A DNA stretch of 51,672 nucleotides from an uncultured Desulfovibrio sp. Lineage in GTDB: Bacteria; Desulfobacterota; Desulfovibrionia; Desulfovibrionales; Desulfovibrionaceae. The position numbers were made by a program, and so were the translations under genes. The notes beneath the pieces were generated by a model. The model worked only from the letters and a program-made list of their open reading frames with translations. It was not told where the DNA came from and searched no databases. Positions 18,311-27,660 of this stretch are shown here, piece by piece. The stretch is from positions 1 through 51,672 of the forward strand of contig NZ_CALVHE010000008.1 in assembly GCF_944327235.1 (NCBI RefSeq), given 5' to 3'. Every line of letters begins with the position of its first letter. Position 1 is the first letter of the stretch.

Positions 18311-19261
18311 TCAGGCAAGTTCTGCGGGCAGCGGACCGAAGGCTTCTTCATAGCGACGGCGGAATTCGGCATAGGTGAAGTGATGGGCCTGCGTGCCGAG
18401 CTGCTCGATGGCGTAGCAGGCGCTCACCGCGCCCACCTTGGCCGCCTCCGGCATGGAGAGACCGCGGGAAAGGCCCTTGAGCAGTCCGGAGCGGTGGCTG
18501 TCGCCCGCGCCGGTGGGGTCTTTCACTTCGCCGCAGGGGATGGCCGGGATATGCACGTCCACGCCCTGCGCGTTGCGGATGCGCTGGCCCTTGGCCCCGA
18601 GGGTGGTCACCAGCCAGCCCGTGAGCTGGAGGAGTTCTTCCTCGGTCTTGCCGGTGGTCTTGCAGACCATGCTGATCTCGTAGTCGTTGGTGACGCAGGC
18701 GTAGGAGCCGGTGATGGCGTCCAGCAGGTCATCGGCGCTCAGGACAGGCAGTTGCTGGCCGGGGTCATAGATGTAGCGGACGCCCTTTTCCCGGAAGAAG
18801 CGCGGCAGGCGGCGCATGTCCTCCAGATTGCCGGGGGAGACGATGGCCCAGTCCTTGGCCGGGTCAAGATGCGGGAAGTCGTAGCTGGCGGGCAGGGTCA
18901 TGGCCCCGGGATAGAAACCGGTGATCTGGTTGTTGTTGCGGTCGGTGGTGATGTAGCAGAGCGCGGTGAAGATGTCCGCATCCCGGCGGATGCCTTCCGT
19001 GGACAGACCCATTTCTTCGAGCGCGGCGGCATAGCCCGCAAAGTCCCGCCCGGCCGAGGCCACGATGAGCGGTTTTTCTTCCAGCATGGCCAGCGTATAG
19101 GCGATGTTGCCCGCGCAGCCGCCGCGCAGTTCGTTCATGTTGTCCACCATGAAGCTCACGCTGAGCGTATGCAGCTTGTCCATGAGCACATGGTCCTGAA
19201 AGTTGCCGTCAAAGGTCATGATGCGGTCGAAGGCCAGAGAGCCGGAAACGTAGATGGCCAT
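18311..19261 (-). CDS. PfkB/ribokinase-family kinase (adenosine-kinase-like)
   Basis: 316 residues. The N-terminal GGCAGNIAYTLAML segment matches the substrate-binding GG motif, and the C-terminal DPTGAGDSHRSG near 246-257 is the ATP and catalytic-base motif, with Asp in place and an unusual SHRSG after it. Overall it is closest to the adenosine/ribokinase branch, but the sugar or nucleoside it phosphorylates is not readable. It ends 87 bp before the YbaK gene and starts 9 bp after cutA, so the three likely form one transcript. Confidence 0.85.
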   Translation of the reverse strand: MAIYVSGSLAFDRIMTFDGNFQDHVLMDKLHTLSVSFMVDNMNELRGGCAGNIAYTLAMLEEKPLIVASAGRDFAGYAAALEEMGLSTEGIRRDADIFTALCYITTDRNNNQITGFYPGAMTLPASYDFPHLDPAKDWAIVSPGNLEDMRRLPRFFREKGVRYIYDPGQQLPVLSADDLLDAITGSYACVTNDYEISMVCKTTGKTEEELLQLTGWLVTTLGAKGQRIRNAQGVDVHIPAIPCGEVKDPTGAGDSHRSGLLKGLSRGLSMPEAAKVGAVSACYAIEQLGTQAHHFTYAEFRRRYEEAFGPLPAELA

Positions 19262-19270
19262 GAGATTTCC

Positions 19271-19675
19271 TTACAGGGTTTGGAGGTGGGCGGCGTCATG
19301 CCGCAAGGGCAGGCTGTTCTCCCCGATCCAGTGCAGGAAGGCGGCATTGCCGTCCGTAATGGGCACGGCCGTTATGCAGGGCACCTCATGCGGATGGCGC
19401 GCCAGCACATGGGCGCGGAAGTCCGCGAAGGCCGCCCAGCTCACCTGAGCCAGCAGCACGATCTCCGCAGCCTGACAGACCTTGTCCTGCCAGCGGTAGA
19501 CGGAGAGAGCGCCGGGCAGGATGTTTATGCCCGCGGCCAGTCGAGCTTCCACAAGCTCATGGGCCAGCAGCCGGACGGCCTCAAGTCCGCACGGACGTCG
19601 GCAAGCGGTCTCCGGCGCATCGGGAGCGTCCCGCAGACGGCCTTCCTGGGGAAAGGTGACATAGACGAGCAGCAT
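19271..19675 (-). CDS. cutA: CutA-family divalent-cation tolerance protein
   Basis: 134 residues; usual CutA proteins are about 105-115. The core is recognisable (LLVYVTFP, AARLAAGINILPGALSVYRWQDK, EVPCITAVPI, FLHWIGENS). The extra length is a Pro/Arg-rich insertion after the first strand (about residues 10-33). By family it forms compact trimers and has been linked to copper tolerance, though its exact role is unsettled. The start is uncertain: the ATG at 19675 has no good ribosome site, and an in-frame ATG at 19723 would add 16 residues. Confidence 0.8.
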   Translation of the reverse strand: MLLVYVTFPQEGRLRDAPDAPETACRRPCGLEAVRLLAHELVEARLAAGINILPGALSVYRWQDKVCQAAEIVLLAQVSWAAFADFRAHVLARHPHEVPCITAVPITDGNAAFLHWIGENSLPLRHDAAHLQTL

Positions 19676-19852
19676 GTCCGGGTCGTCGTTAGAGAGGGAA
19701 TGGAGGACTGACCGATAGCACATCGCGGCGCAAAACAAAAGAGGCGGCCGCCCTCCTCCGTCACGGCAGAGAGCGGCGACGACGGTGGCGGATGGTTTGG
19801 CTGTCGCGGTAAATGACTTGTCCCTCCGAGATGCCTGTGGCATAGAAAGCGC

Positions 19853-20560
<708 letters not shown>

Positions 20561-20594
20561 GCCTGTCCGGGCACAGGAATTTGATTTGCTGCCA

Positions 20595-20621
20595 TTAAGC
20601 TGCCTGTAAAGCGGACGATAA
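20595..20621 (+). promoter_or_regulatory. Sigma-28 (FliA)-type promoter for cheV
   Basis: TTAAGCTG, an 11-bp spacer, then GACGATAA. The flagellar sigma-28 consensus is TAAAGTTT-N11-GCCGATAA; the -10 matches 7 of 8 and the spacing is exact. It lies 36 bp before the cheV ATG. Confidence 0.72.
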
Positions 20622-20657
20622 GGTAGCCAGAAGCGCTTTACCGGAAGGGTCTGTCAC

Positions 20658-21626
20658 ATGAGCCAAGTCAGCCTGCTTGAAGCCAAAAACAACGAGCTGG
20701 AAATCATCGAATTCCTCCTGACGGAAGAACTGCCCGACGGTTCGACCTACACGGGGCACTACGGCATCAATGTCGCCAAGGTGCTGGAGATCATCCGTCT
20801 GCCGAGCATCACCAACATGCCGGGCAACAGCGATTGTTCCTCTCTGGGGACCTTCAATCTGCGCGGGCGGGTGCTTCCTCTGGTGGATCTGGCGGCCTGG
20901 CTCGGCAAGCGGCTCGTGCAGAGCGAGACCAACAAGGTGCTGGTGACGGAATTCTGCGGCGTGCAGGCGGCCTTCCTCGTTTCGTCGGTGACGAGCATCC
21001 ATCGGCTGACCTGGGATCGCATGGAAGCTCCCAATGCCTACGTCCACAATTATTCGCGCGAATGCGTCACCAGCGTGCTGCGCATCGAGGACCGCGTCCT
21101 TTTCGTGCTGGATATGGAAAAGATCCTCGCCAGTCTCGATCCCTCGCTGGACATGAGCCATGTGGAAGTGGACACCACGCCCATCGAAGGCGCGGCCCAC
21201 TATCACCTGCTGGTGGTGGACGACTCCTCTTCCCTGCGGCATATCATCCGTTCCTCTCTGGAAAAGTCCGGCTTCCGCGTGACGGACAAGGCCAACGGCA
21301 ACGAGGCCTGGGAATTCCTGTGCGGACTGCGCGACAAGTGCGCCGGAACGGAGCACACTGTGACCGATGAGATCCAGCTGGTCATCTCGGACATCGAGAT
21401 GCCGGACATGGACGGTCACAGCCTGACCGCGCATATCCGCAATGACACGAGTATGCGCAACATGCCGGTCATCCTCTTCTCTTCGCTCATCACCGAGGCC
21501 CTGCGCGCCAAGGGGGAACGGGTGGGAGCGGACAGACAGGTCTCCAAGCCGGACCTGCCGCGCCTCAACAAGATCATCAAGGAACTCATCACCGAGAAGT
21601 TCGGCAACCGGCATCTTGGCGGCTAG
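20658..21626 (+). CDS. cheV: Chemotaxis protein CheV
   Basis: 322 residues. A CheW-like coupling domain (about 12-165) is followed by a response-regulator receiver (about 182-317) with the acidic pocket VVDDS at 186-190, phospho-acceptor Asp245 in ISDIEMPDMDG, and Lys297. CheV links receptors to CheA and can act as a phosphate sink or adaptation device. A GGAAGGG lies before the ATG and a sigma-28-type promoter lies upstream, consistent with late flagellar expression. The TAG stop is the first three bases of repeat M5. Confidence 0.93.
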   Translation: MSQVSLLEAKNNELEIIEFLLTEELPDGSTYTGHYGINVAKVLEIIRLPSITNMPGNSDCSSLGTFNLRGRVLPLVDLAAWLGKRLVQSETNKVLVTEFCGVQAAFLVSSVTSIHRLTWDRMEAPNAYVHNYSRECVTSVLRIEDRVLFVLDMEKILASLDPSLDMSHVEVDTTPIEGAAHYHLLVVDDSSSLRHIIRSSLEKSGFRVTDKANGNEAWEFLCGLRDKCAGTEHTVTDEIQLVISDIEMPDMDGHSLTAHIRNDTSMRNMPVILFSSLITEALRAKGERVGADRQVSKPDLPRLNKIIKELITEKFGNRHLGG

Positions 21627-21853
21627 GGCCTGTTAACACTATTCGTTGCCTGTTTGGGGGGAAGGGAAACCCCTCCGCCAGCGCGGGAGCGGGTTTCCCT
21701 TCCCCCCACCCCCCCATCCCTTCCCCAGCGCGCTTTTACTGGGGGAAAAGTCAGAGACATGAGGCTCTCTCGTCCCAAAAGCAAGCGGCGTGTATACAGC
21801 CTGTTTGGATTATCTATTGAAATTGTTTGTAAAATTTGTGTTAACAGGTCCTA
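21624..21853 (-). repeat. Family M repeat, full copy M5 with an internal insertion
   Basis: About 230 bp, opposite in orientation to M3. It runs from TAGGGCCTGTTAACACTA (left) to TTTGTGTTAACAGGTCCTA (right). It aligns with the reverse of M3 along its length and carries about 40 extra bases, a partial duplication of the C-rich block, near 21665-21715. It joins repeat B3 at the shared TA. Confidence 0.78.
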
Positions 21854-21885
21854 GAGCGTTTTGCCTTTGAAAAGGCAAAATGCTG
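21852..21885 (+). repeat. Family B fragment B3 (first hairpin only)
   Basis: TAGAGCGTTTTGCCTTT with AAAGGCAAAATGC, the first hairpin of family B, directly abutting M5. The rest of the element is absent. Confidence 0.6.
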
Positions 21886-21904
21886 CTGACGGATAAGAAA
21901 GCAT

Positions 21905-21941
21905 GAAAAAAGCGGCTGCTTGATACGGCAGCCGCTTTTTT
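21905..21941. terminator. Bidirectional terminator between cheV and fliR
   Basis: AAAAAAGCGGCTGC pairs with GCAGCCGCTTTTTT, with T-runs in both directions. It can serve fliR (minus) and cheV (plus). Confidence 0.9.
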
Positions 21942-21964
21942 CATGTTCCTGTTGTGCTGTCCCC

Positions 21965-22753
21965 TCAGCGCAGCGGGCTCATCATGCGCATGAGATTGAC
22001 GAACAGCCCTTCCATGCCGCGGATGAAGGTCGAGATATGCTCGGCCATGATATAGAGCAGCAGGCTCAGGAAGAAGAAACCCACCGCGATCTTGATGGGG
22101 AAACCGAATTCCATGATGTGGATCTGCGGCGAGGTGCGGGCCATCATGCCCAGCGCCACTTCCACGAGGAAGAGGGCCACCATGACCGGCGCGGCGATCT
22201 TGAGCGCCAGGACGAATACTTCGGCCGACAGGCGGATGACCTGATCCAGTACAGCTTCTCCCACGACCAGCCCGCCGGGCGGCACGATGCGGAAGCTGGC
22301 CACAAAGCCCTGTATCATGTAGAGGTGGCCGTCCAGCACCAGAAAGGTCAGGGCGGACACCATCCAGATGAAGAAGGCGGTCGCGCCGGTCTGGTTGCCC
22401 GTGAGGGGGTCGGCAAAGTTGATCATGGTGAAACCCATCTGGAAGCCGAGCAGCTCCCCTCCCGACTGGATGCCCATGAACAGGAAGTTGACCGCCATGC
22501 CCAGCACCAGACCGAGCACCACCTCGCCCAGCAGCATGAGCACCACCTCGAACGGGTGCTGCGGCATGACCGCGCCGGAGACCGAGAGATGCGGCCAGAC
22601 GCCCAGCGTGAAGATGACCGAGATGGCCGCCTTGACGCTGATGGGGATATTGTTGGTGGAGAATATGGGCAACATGAACATGACGATGCTCACCCGCATG
22701 ATGGTGAGTATCAGACTGAGCACTGTTGCCGGATCATAGGAAAAGATATTCAT
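21965..22753 (-). CDS. fliR: Flagellar export apparatus protein FliR
   Basis: 262-residue inner-membrane protein of the flagellar type III export gate. It has about six hydrophobic segments and family marks such as NNIPISVKAAISV, GGELLGFQMGFTMINFADP and the GFPIKIAVGF segment near the C-terminus. It stands apart from other export genes such as flhB or flhA; the gene upstream is argB, 142 bp away. No strong ribosome site precedes the ATG. Confidence 0.93.
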   Translation of the reverse strand: MNIFSYDPATVLSLILTIMRVSIVMFMLPIFSTNNIPISVKAAISVIFTLGVWPHLSVSGAVMPQHPFEVVLMLLGEVVLGLVLGMAVNFLFMGIQSGGELLGFQMGFTMINFADPLTGNQTGATAFFIWMVSALTFLVLDGHLYMIQGFVASFRIVPPGGLVVGEAVLDQVIRLSAEVFVLALKIAAPVMVALFLVEVALGMMARTSPQIHIMEFGFPIKIAVGFFFLSLLLYIMAEHISTFIRGMEGLFVNLMRMMSPLR

Positions 22754-22895
22754 GCTGACATCGTGGCGTCCCCGTGCGTTGCCGGATGACGCATTTCAGG
22801 GCAGTGCCGCCGTCCGTTTTCCCCGCGGCGGAAGGGGGCCGCTCCGGTCCGTTCTCCGGGCGGCGGGACGGTCGTCCGTCCTTTTCCGCGACAAA

Positions 22896-23675
22896 TCAGG
22901 CCGTGACCACGGTCCCCAGCGGCGCGTCCTCATAGAGGTAGCGCCGCAGGCTGCCGGGTTCGCGTCCGTCCAGGATGAGCGCCCGGCGACAACCGGCGTC
23001 GAGGGCGTGCAGGCAGGAGCCGACCTTGGGGATCATGCCGCCGCAGATGACGCCCTCGGCCATGAGGGCCTGGCTGCGGGCACGGTCCAGGGTGGGGATC
23101 AGGTGTTTCTCTCCGTCCAGTACGCCGGGCACGTCGGAGATGAGCACAAAGTAGTCCGCCCGCAGCGCTCCGGCCAATGCGCCGGCCGCGGTATCGGCAT
23201 TGATGTTCAGCGGCTGTCCCTCGGCATCCGAGGCCACGGGAGCCACCACAGGCACAAAGCCCCCGGCCAGCAGACATTCCACAAGGGCCGGGTCCACCTT
23301 GTCCACTTCGCCCACGCGGCCCAGAGAGGGCTGCCGTACCGAGGCCAGCAGGAGACCGCCGTCCCGTCCGGAAATGCCCGCCGCGCGGACGCCGTGCGTG
23401 GCGAAACGGCGCACCACGTCCTTGTTGACCTGTCCGCACAGCACCATCTCCACGGCCTGCATGGTGGCGTCGTCCGTGACGCGCAGGCCGTTTTCAAAGC
23501 GGCTCTCGATATGCAGGCGTTCCAGCAGGGCACTGATCTGGGGGCCGCCGCCGTGCACGACCACGCAGCGGGTGCCCTCCGCGCTGAGGAAGGCCAGATC
23601 CTCGGCAAAGGCCGCGCACAGCGCTTCCTTGTCCATGGCATGTCCGCCGAATTTGATGACCACGGTACGCGACAT
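22896..23675 (-). CDS. argB: Acetylglutamate kinase
   Basis: 259 residues, phosphorylating N-acetylglutamate in arginine synthesis. Family marks are VVIKFGGHAM at the N-terminus, VVVHGGGPQI near 43-52, NINADTAAGALA, and GGMIPKV near the C-terminus. The start at 23675 is preceded by AGGGAGG. With this start the protein is the short, E. coli-like form and lacks the N-terminal helix known from arginine-inhibited hexameric enzymes. Confidence 0.93.
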   Translation of the reverse strand: MSRTVVIKFGGHAMDKEALCAAFAEDLAFLSAEGTRCVVVHGGGPQISALLERLHIESRFENGLRVTDDATMQAVEMVLCGQVNKDVVRRFATHGVRAAGISGRDGGLLLASVRQPSLGRVGEVDKVDPALVECLLAGGFVPVVAPVASDAEGQPLNINADTAAGALAGALRADYFVLISDVPGVLDGEKHLIPTLDRARSQALMAEGVICGGMIPKVGSCLHALDAGCRRALILDGREPGSLRRYLYEDAPLGTVVTA

Positions 23676-24059
23676 AGGGCCTCCCTTGCTTGACATTTTG
23701 CGAGCGTAACCTGCCGTGCAGGCAAAAAAATGTGTAGCATCGGGGCCGCCGCCCTGCAAGCGCAATTGCCTTGCCGCAACAAATAGGATAGTCCAAGCCT
23801 CTGCGGCATCCGCCCGTCGCGACGGCAGCTTTCTTTCGTGCAACCCTGGGGGTCAGGGCGACATGCCACCGCCTGCCGCAAAGCTGCCTTATCCCGCACG
23901 GCGGCCCCGCCGGGAGCGGACGACGGACCTCGCATCCGTTGCGCGCGTTGCCGTCCCTTGTTCCCCGGCGTCCCTGCCGCCCGAAAAACAGCATTAGCGG
24001 GCGGTATGGTCATGCGCCCTGACCCTGGTTCCGGCGGCAAGGCCGCCCGAGGATTCCCC

Positions 24060-25451
24060 ATGAACGTGGTTACCCGTTTCGCGCCCAGTCCTACCGGACA
24101 TCTGCATATCGGCGGCGCGCGCACCGCCATTTTCTGTTGGCTGCTGGCCCGTCATTACGGCGGTCAATTCCATCTTCGTATCGAGGATACGGACCTCCTG
24201 CGCTCCAAACAGGAATACACGGACTCCATCCTGGCCTCCATGCGCTGGCTGGGGCTGGACTGGGACGGTCCCCTCAATTACCAGACGCAGCGCACCGCCC
24301 TCTATAACCAGTATGTGGACAAGCTGCTGGAGAGTGGACATGCCTACTGGTGTTCGTGCACGCCCGAAGAAGTGGAGGCCATGCGCGAGAAGGCACGGGA
24401 ACAGGGACTCAAGCCCCGCTATAACGGCTGCTGCCGCGAGCGCAACCTCGGCCCCGGCGAAGGGCGTTGCGTCCGTCTCAAGGCTCCGCTTGCCGGGAAG
24501 GTGGTCTTTGACGACCTCGTCAAGGGGACCATCGCCGTGGACGTGAGCGAGCTGGACGATATGGTCATCCGGCGGGCCGACGGTATGCCCACCTACAATA
24601 TGGCCGTGGTGGTCGATGACCACGAGATGGGCATCACCCACGTCATCCGTGGGGATGACCATGTTTCCAATACGCCGCGTCAGATCCTCATTTACGAGGC
24701 GCTGGGCCTGCCCGTGCCGCGCTTTGGGCATGTGCCCATGATCCTCGGCCCTGACCGGCAGAAGCTTTCCAAGCGTCACGGCGCGCGGGCGGTCATCGAA
24801 TATCAGAACGACGGCCTGCTGCCGCAGGCGCTGGTCAACTATCTGGTGCGGCTCGGCTGGTCCCACGGGGATCAGGAGATCTTCACTAGGGAAGAGCTGA
24901 TCGAATTTTTCGACGGCACCAGCCTCAACCCGGCGGCCGCGGCCTTCGACCCCGCCAAGCTGGAATGGTGCAATGCCCACTTCATGCGTGAGCTGCCGCT
25001 GTCGGAGCTGGCCGCGCTGGTGCGTCCCTTTGCCGAACAGGCCGGGTACGACATGACCGGACTGGACGACAGCCGCCTGGAAGCGCTTTGCCACATGTTC
25101 CGGGAGCGGGCCGCCAACCTCAAAGTGCTGGCGGAAAGCTTCGCTCCCCTGCTGACCCCTGCGGCCAGTCTGCCGCTTGACGAAAAGGCGGCGGCCAAGA
25201 ACCTTACCGAGGCCGGCAAGGGACATCTGGCCGCCCTGCGGGAGGTCTTTGCCGCCTGCGACTTCACGCAGGAAGCGCTGGAAGCCGCCTTACAGGGCTA
25301 TATCGAAGGCAACGGCCTCAAGTTCAAGGACGTGGCCCCGGCTCTGCGGACGGCCCTCATGGGTTTCATGGGCGGCCCTCATCTGCCTGAGATCATGGCT
25401 TTCCTCGGTAAGGATGAGACCCTTGCCCGGCTCGCCCGGGCGGCGGCCTGA
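24060..25451 (+). CDS. gltX: Glutamyl-tRNA synthetase
   Basis: 463-residue class I synthetase. HLHIGG at 14-19 is the HIGH motif and KLSKRHG near 235-241 the KMSKS motif. A cysteine-bearing insert (CSCTPEEV...NGCCRE) between them fits the zinc site of many GluRS. The ATG at 24060 directly precedes the conserved VTRFAPSPTG. Translation from earlier in-frame starts would add an unrelated Arg/Pro-rich stretch. A terminator follows. Confidence 0.95.
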   Translation: MNVVTRFAPSPTGHLHIGGARTAIFCWLLARHYGGQFHLRIEDTDLLRSKQEYTDSILASMRWLGLDWDGPLNYQTQRTALYNQYVDKLLESGHAYWCSCTPEEVEAMREKAREQGLKPRYNGCCRERNLGPGEGRCVRLKAPLAGKVVFDDLVKGTIAVDVSELDDMVIRRADGMPTYNMAVVVDDHEMGITHVIRGDDHVSNTPRQILIYEALGLPVPRFGHVPMILGPDRQKLSKRHGARAVIEYQNDGLLPQALVNYLVRLGWSHGDQEIFTREELIEFFDGTSLNPAAAAFDPAKLEWCNAHFMRELPLSELAALVRPFAEQAGYDMTGLDDSRLEALCHMFRERAANLKVLAESFAPLLTPAASLPLDEKAAAKNLTEAGKGHLAALREVFAACDFTQEALEAALQGYIEGNGLKFKDVAPALRTALMGFMGGPHLPEIMAFLGKDETLARLARAAA

Positions 25452-25478
25452 TCTTTGCCGGATGTCCGGCATTTTCGG

Positions 25479-25514
25479 AAGGGAGGCGGTCCGAGAGGGC
25501 TGCCTCCCTTTTTT
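25479..25514 (+). terminator. Rho-independent terminator of gltX
   Basis: AAGGGAGGC pairs with GCCTCCCTT, followed by TTTTTT. Confidence 0.87.
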
Positions 25515-25701
25515 GTCATGCAGGACTGTCCCCGCGGGGTGAGGGCTCCCTGTCCGCCTCAGGAGGCGTGCCGCCCTGCGGAATGTGAGTCAACCATTTT
25601 GTTTTATTGGAGAAAGGTGCTTTTTCGCCACTTGCGCCATGTTTCATGTGAAAACATGGCAGGTCACTCTCGTAGAAATTTCCATTTGCTGTATGACAGG
25701 T
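25515..25701. other. AT-richer intergenic stretch, nothing recognised
   Basis: A minus-strand frame of 67 codons crosses this stretch but begins inside repeat M6 and has no motif or ribosome site. A small hairpin (CCATGTTTCATG...AAAACATGG) is present near 25637-25660. No known RNA family is evident. Confidence 0.4.
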
Positions 25702-25834
25702 TAGGCCTTGCCAACACAAATTTTACAAATGATTTCACCTGATACGACAAATGGATCGTAAACGTTACGCTCGTTTTGGGGGCTGGGGCTGCCCTTCCCC
25801 CCAAACAGGCAGCAAATAGTGTTAACAGACCCTA
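25702..25834 (+). repeat. Family M repeat, shortened copy M6
   Basis: The left end TAGGCCTTGCCAACACAAATTTTAC is diverged. The right end AGTGTTAACAGACCCTA is well kept, preceded by the CCTTCCCCCCAAACAG block. Same orientation as M3. Confidence 0.72.
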
Positions 25835-25916
25835 AAAAGTTCGTGCCTGTGGACACGGACAGAACGATCCCCTTTCAGGGGCGGGCGCGTTGGTGCGGCG
25901 GGTGGAGGACGTGGCG

Positions 25917-27548
25917 TTAGCCTTTCGTTTCAGCGGAGGAGTTCTCGCCCGGCAGCAGGCGCAGTTCCAGAGAGGGGTCCACCGTCACCTCCCGGGAAAG
26001 CCATATCTTGTCCATGCGTACCGTTCCCGGGGCCGCGCCGCGCAGAGCGCGTATGTGGCGGACTTCCGCATAGAGTATGCGGGCGCGGGCGGCATCCCGC
26101 AGCCAGCTCTTGTTGGCGGCAAGGGCTCCGGCCTGCTCAAGCGTGCGTTCCGGGACGACCTGCCCGGCATGGGCGCGGCGGATGATGACGTGCGAACCGG
26201 GGCCGCCGTCGGCGTGCAACCAGATGTCATGGGGCGCGGCCAGTTTGCGCGCGGCCAGATTGCCCTTGGCGTCACGCCCGCGCAGGAGGACGAAACCGTC
26301 CTCACTCACAAAGAGCTGGACGTTTTTGGGCACGCTGGGCGGCAGCGGGAGACGGGTGTTTTCGGCAACGGCGTCCGCCGCTATCCCACCCCGCTGGGCG
26401 GCATCGCGGGCAGTCCGCAAGGCGGTCAGCTCCTGTTCGAGCTGGCGGCGGCGTTCCACGAGGTGTTCCTGCCCGCGTCGGCCCCGCCGCGCGGTGTGGA
26501 ACAGGCGAGCCATGTTGTCACGCAGGTTGTACCGTACATCAAGGGAGATGCTGCGGGCCGGGCCGTGACCGCCGTCGGGGACCTCCACCCGCTCCGCCCG
26601 GAAGTCGGCGGGCCAGCGCCAGCAGTTTTCCTGCAGGGCCAGCGCGTCAGGCTGGGCGGCGCACATGCGCGCAAGGCGGGCCTCTTCTTCCTCGAGCTTG
26701 TCGAGCAGGCGCTCCAGCTTGCGTTCGCGGCGGGTCAGCGGCAGTGCCGCCGTCTGCGCGGCCTGATGGGAAAGCGGATCCAGCACGAGCAGTTTCCCGG
26801 CCTCTTCCACGGCTTCCAGCACGTCTTCCCGGCATGTCTCCTGCCAGCATCCGGGCTGCTGGCCCAGCAGCGCCGCAGGCAGCGGCCAGGCGCTGAGGCG
26901 ACAGGCTGGTCCTCCGGACGCGGGCGCATCGGCGCGGCGGTAGAGGAAAAGGTCGCCGTCCCCGATGCGCAGATCTTCCAGCAGGGCCTGCTGGTCCAGA
27001 GGATCGTCGTAGAGCAGGAGCGTCCGACGCAGGGCCGGGGTCAGCACGGGCCACTCCTGCCAGTGTGCGCAGGCTTCGGCAAGCTCGTGCGGCTCAGGCC
27101 AGCGCAAAGTGCCCTCCTGCGGTTGTTCCTCCGGCGTGCAGAAACGCAGGGCCGGGCCTTCCCGCAGATCGAGCAACAGCCAGATGCTCATCCCCTCGGG
27201 AGCATCCGCCGCTGCCTGCGACTGTCCGCCCATGAGCAGCCAGAGCTGCCGCTCGGCAAAACGGGGCACGCAGGCCGCGATGCGACGGCCGAGCGTGTAC
27301 TTGCGTAAACGCATGACAGGCGCTCCCGGCGCTTTCCCGGCCGTCAGGCGGCGGTTGGTGAGGAAGAGGAAAGGCTCCTTGCGCCGGGCACACAGACAGA
27401 GCTGTACCTTGCGCTCCGTCTTGCGGTTGGGCAGGGTCAGACTGAAACAGACGAGCCCCGGCAGGGGCTCCTGGATCTTTTCCAGCCAGGCGCCCTCCAG
27501 ACGGGGAAGGGCCGCGCGGCAGAAGCGGAAAAAAAGGTGTGCGTCCAT
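25917..27548 (-). CDS. NFACT-domain protein, RqcH/Rqc2-like
   Basis: 543 residues of the NEMF/FbpA/RqcH family. It has an N-terminal NFACT-N region, a central charged coiled coil (about 270-400, with LTRRERKLERLLDKLEEEEA) and a C-terminal NFACT-R domain with DIWLHADGGPGSHVII near 440. Bacterial members bind stalled 50S subunits and add alanine tails to nascent chains for degradation; the same family was earlier called fibronectin-binding. Whether this shorter form keeps tailing activity is unknown. The dksA-type gene lies upstream on the same strand but has its own terminator. Confidence 0.85.
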   Translation of the reverse strand: MDAHLFFRFCRAALPRLEGAWLEKIQEPLPGLVCFSLTLPNRKTERKVQLCLCARRKEPFLFLTNRRLTAGKAPGAPVMRLRKYTLGRRIAACVPRFAERQLWLLMGGQSQAAADAPEGMSIWLLLDLREGPALRFCTPEEQPQEGTLRWPEPHELAEACAHWQEWPVLTPALRRTLLLYDDPLDQQALLEDLRIGDGDLFLYRRADAPASGGPACRLSAWPLPAALLGQQPGCWQETCREDVLEAVEEAGKLLVLDPLSHQAAQTAALPLTRRERKLERLLDKLEEEEARLARMCAAQPDALALQENCWRWPADFRAERVEVPDGGHGPARSISLDVRYNLRDNMARLFHTARRGRRGQEHLVERRRQLEQELTALRTARDAAQRGGIAADAVAENTRLPLPPSVPKNVQLFVSEDGFVLLRGRDAKGNLAARKLAAPHDIWLHADGGPGSHVIIRRAHAGQVVPERTLEQAGALAANKSWLRDAARARILYAEVRHIRALRGAAPGTVRMDKIWLSREVTVDPSLELRLLPGENSSAETKG

Positions 27549-27620
27549 GCGAGATGTGGGCGGCTCGCCGCCGATGCGTGCTCAGGGCAGGGCCAGCGCC
27601 AGGGCGGGCGATCTGCCGGA

Positions 27621-27654
27621 AAAAAAGGGCGGCCGCCGTCTTCGGCAGCCGCCC
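27621..27654 (-). terminator. Terminator of the dksA-type gene
   Basis: GGGCGGCCGCCG pairs imperfectly with CGGCAGCCGCCC, and on the minus strand six T follow. It lies 6 bp past the stop codon. Confidence 0.85.
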
Positions 27655-27660
27655 GGGAAG

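Noticed and set aside
25516..25719. A 67-codon minus-strand frame between gltX and the NFACT gene
   Set aside because: It starts inside repeat M6, lacks a ribosome site and shows no recognisable feature.
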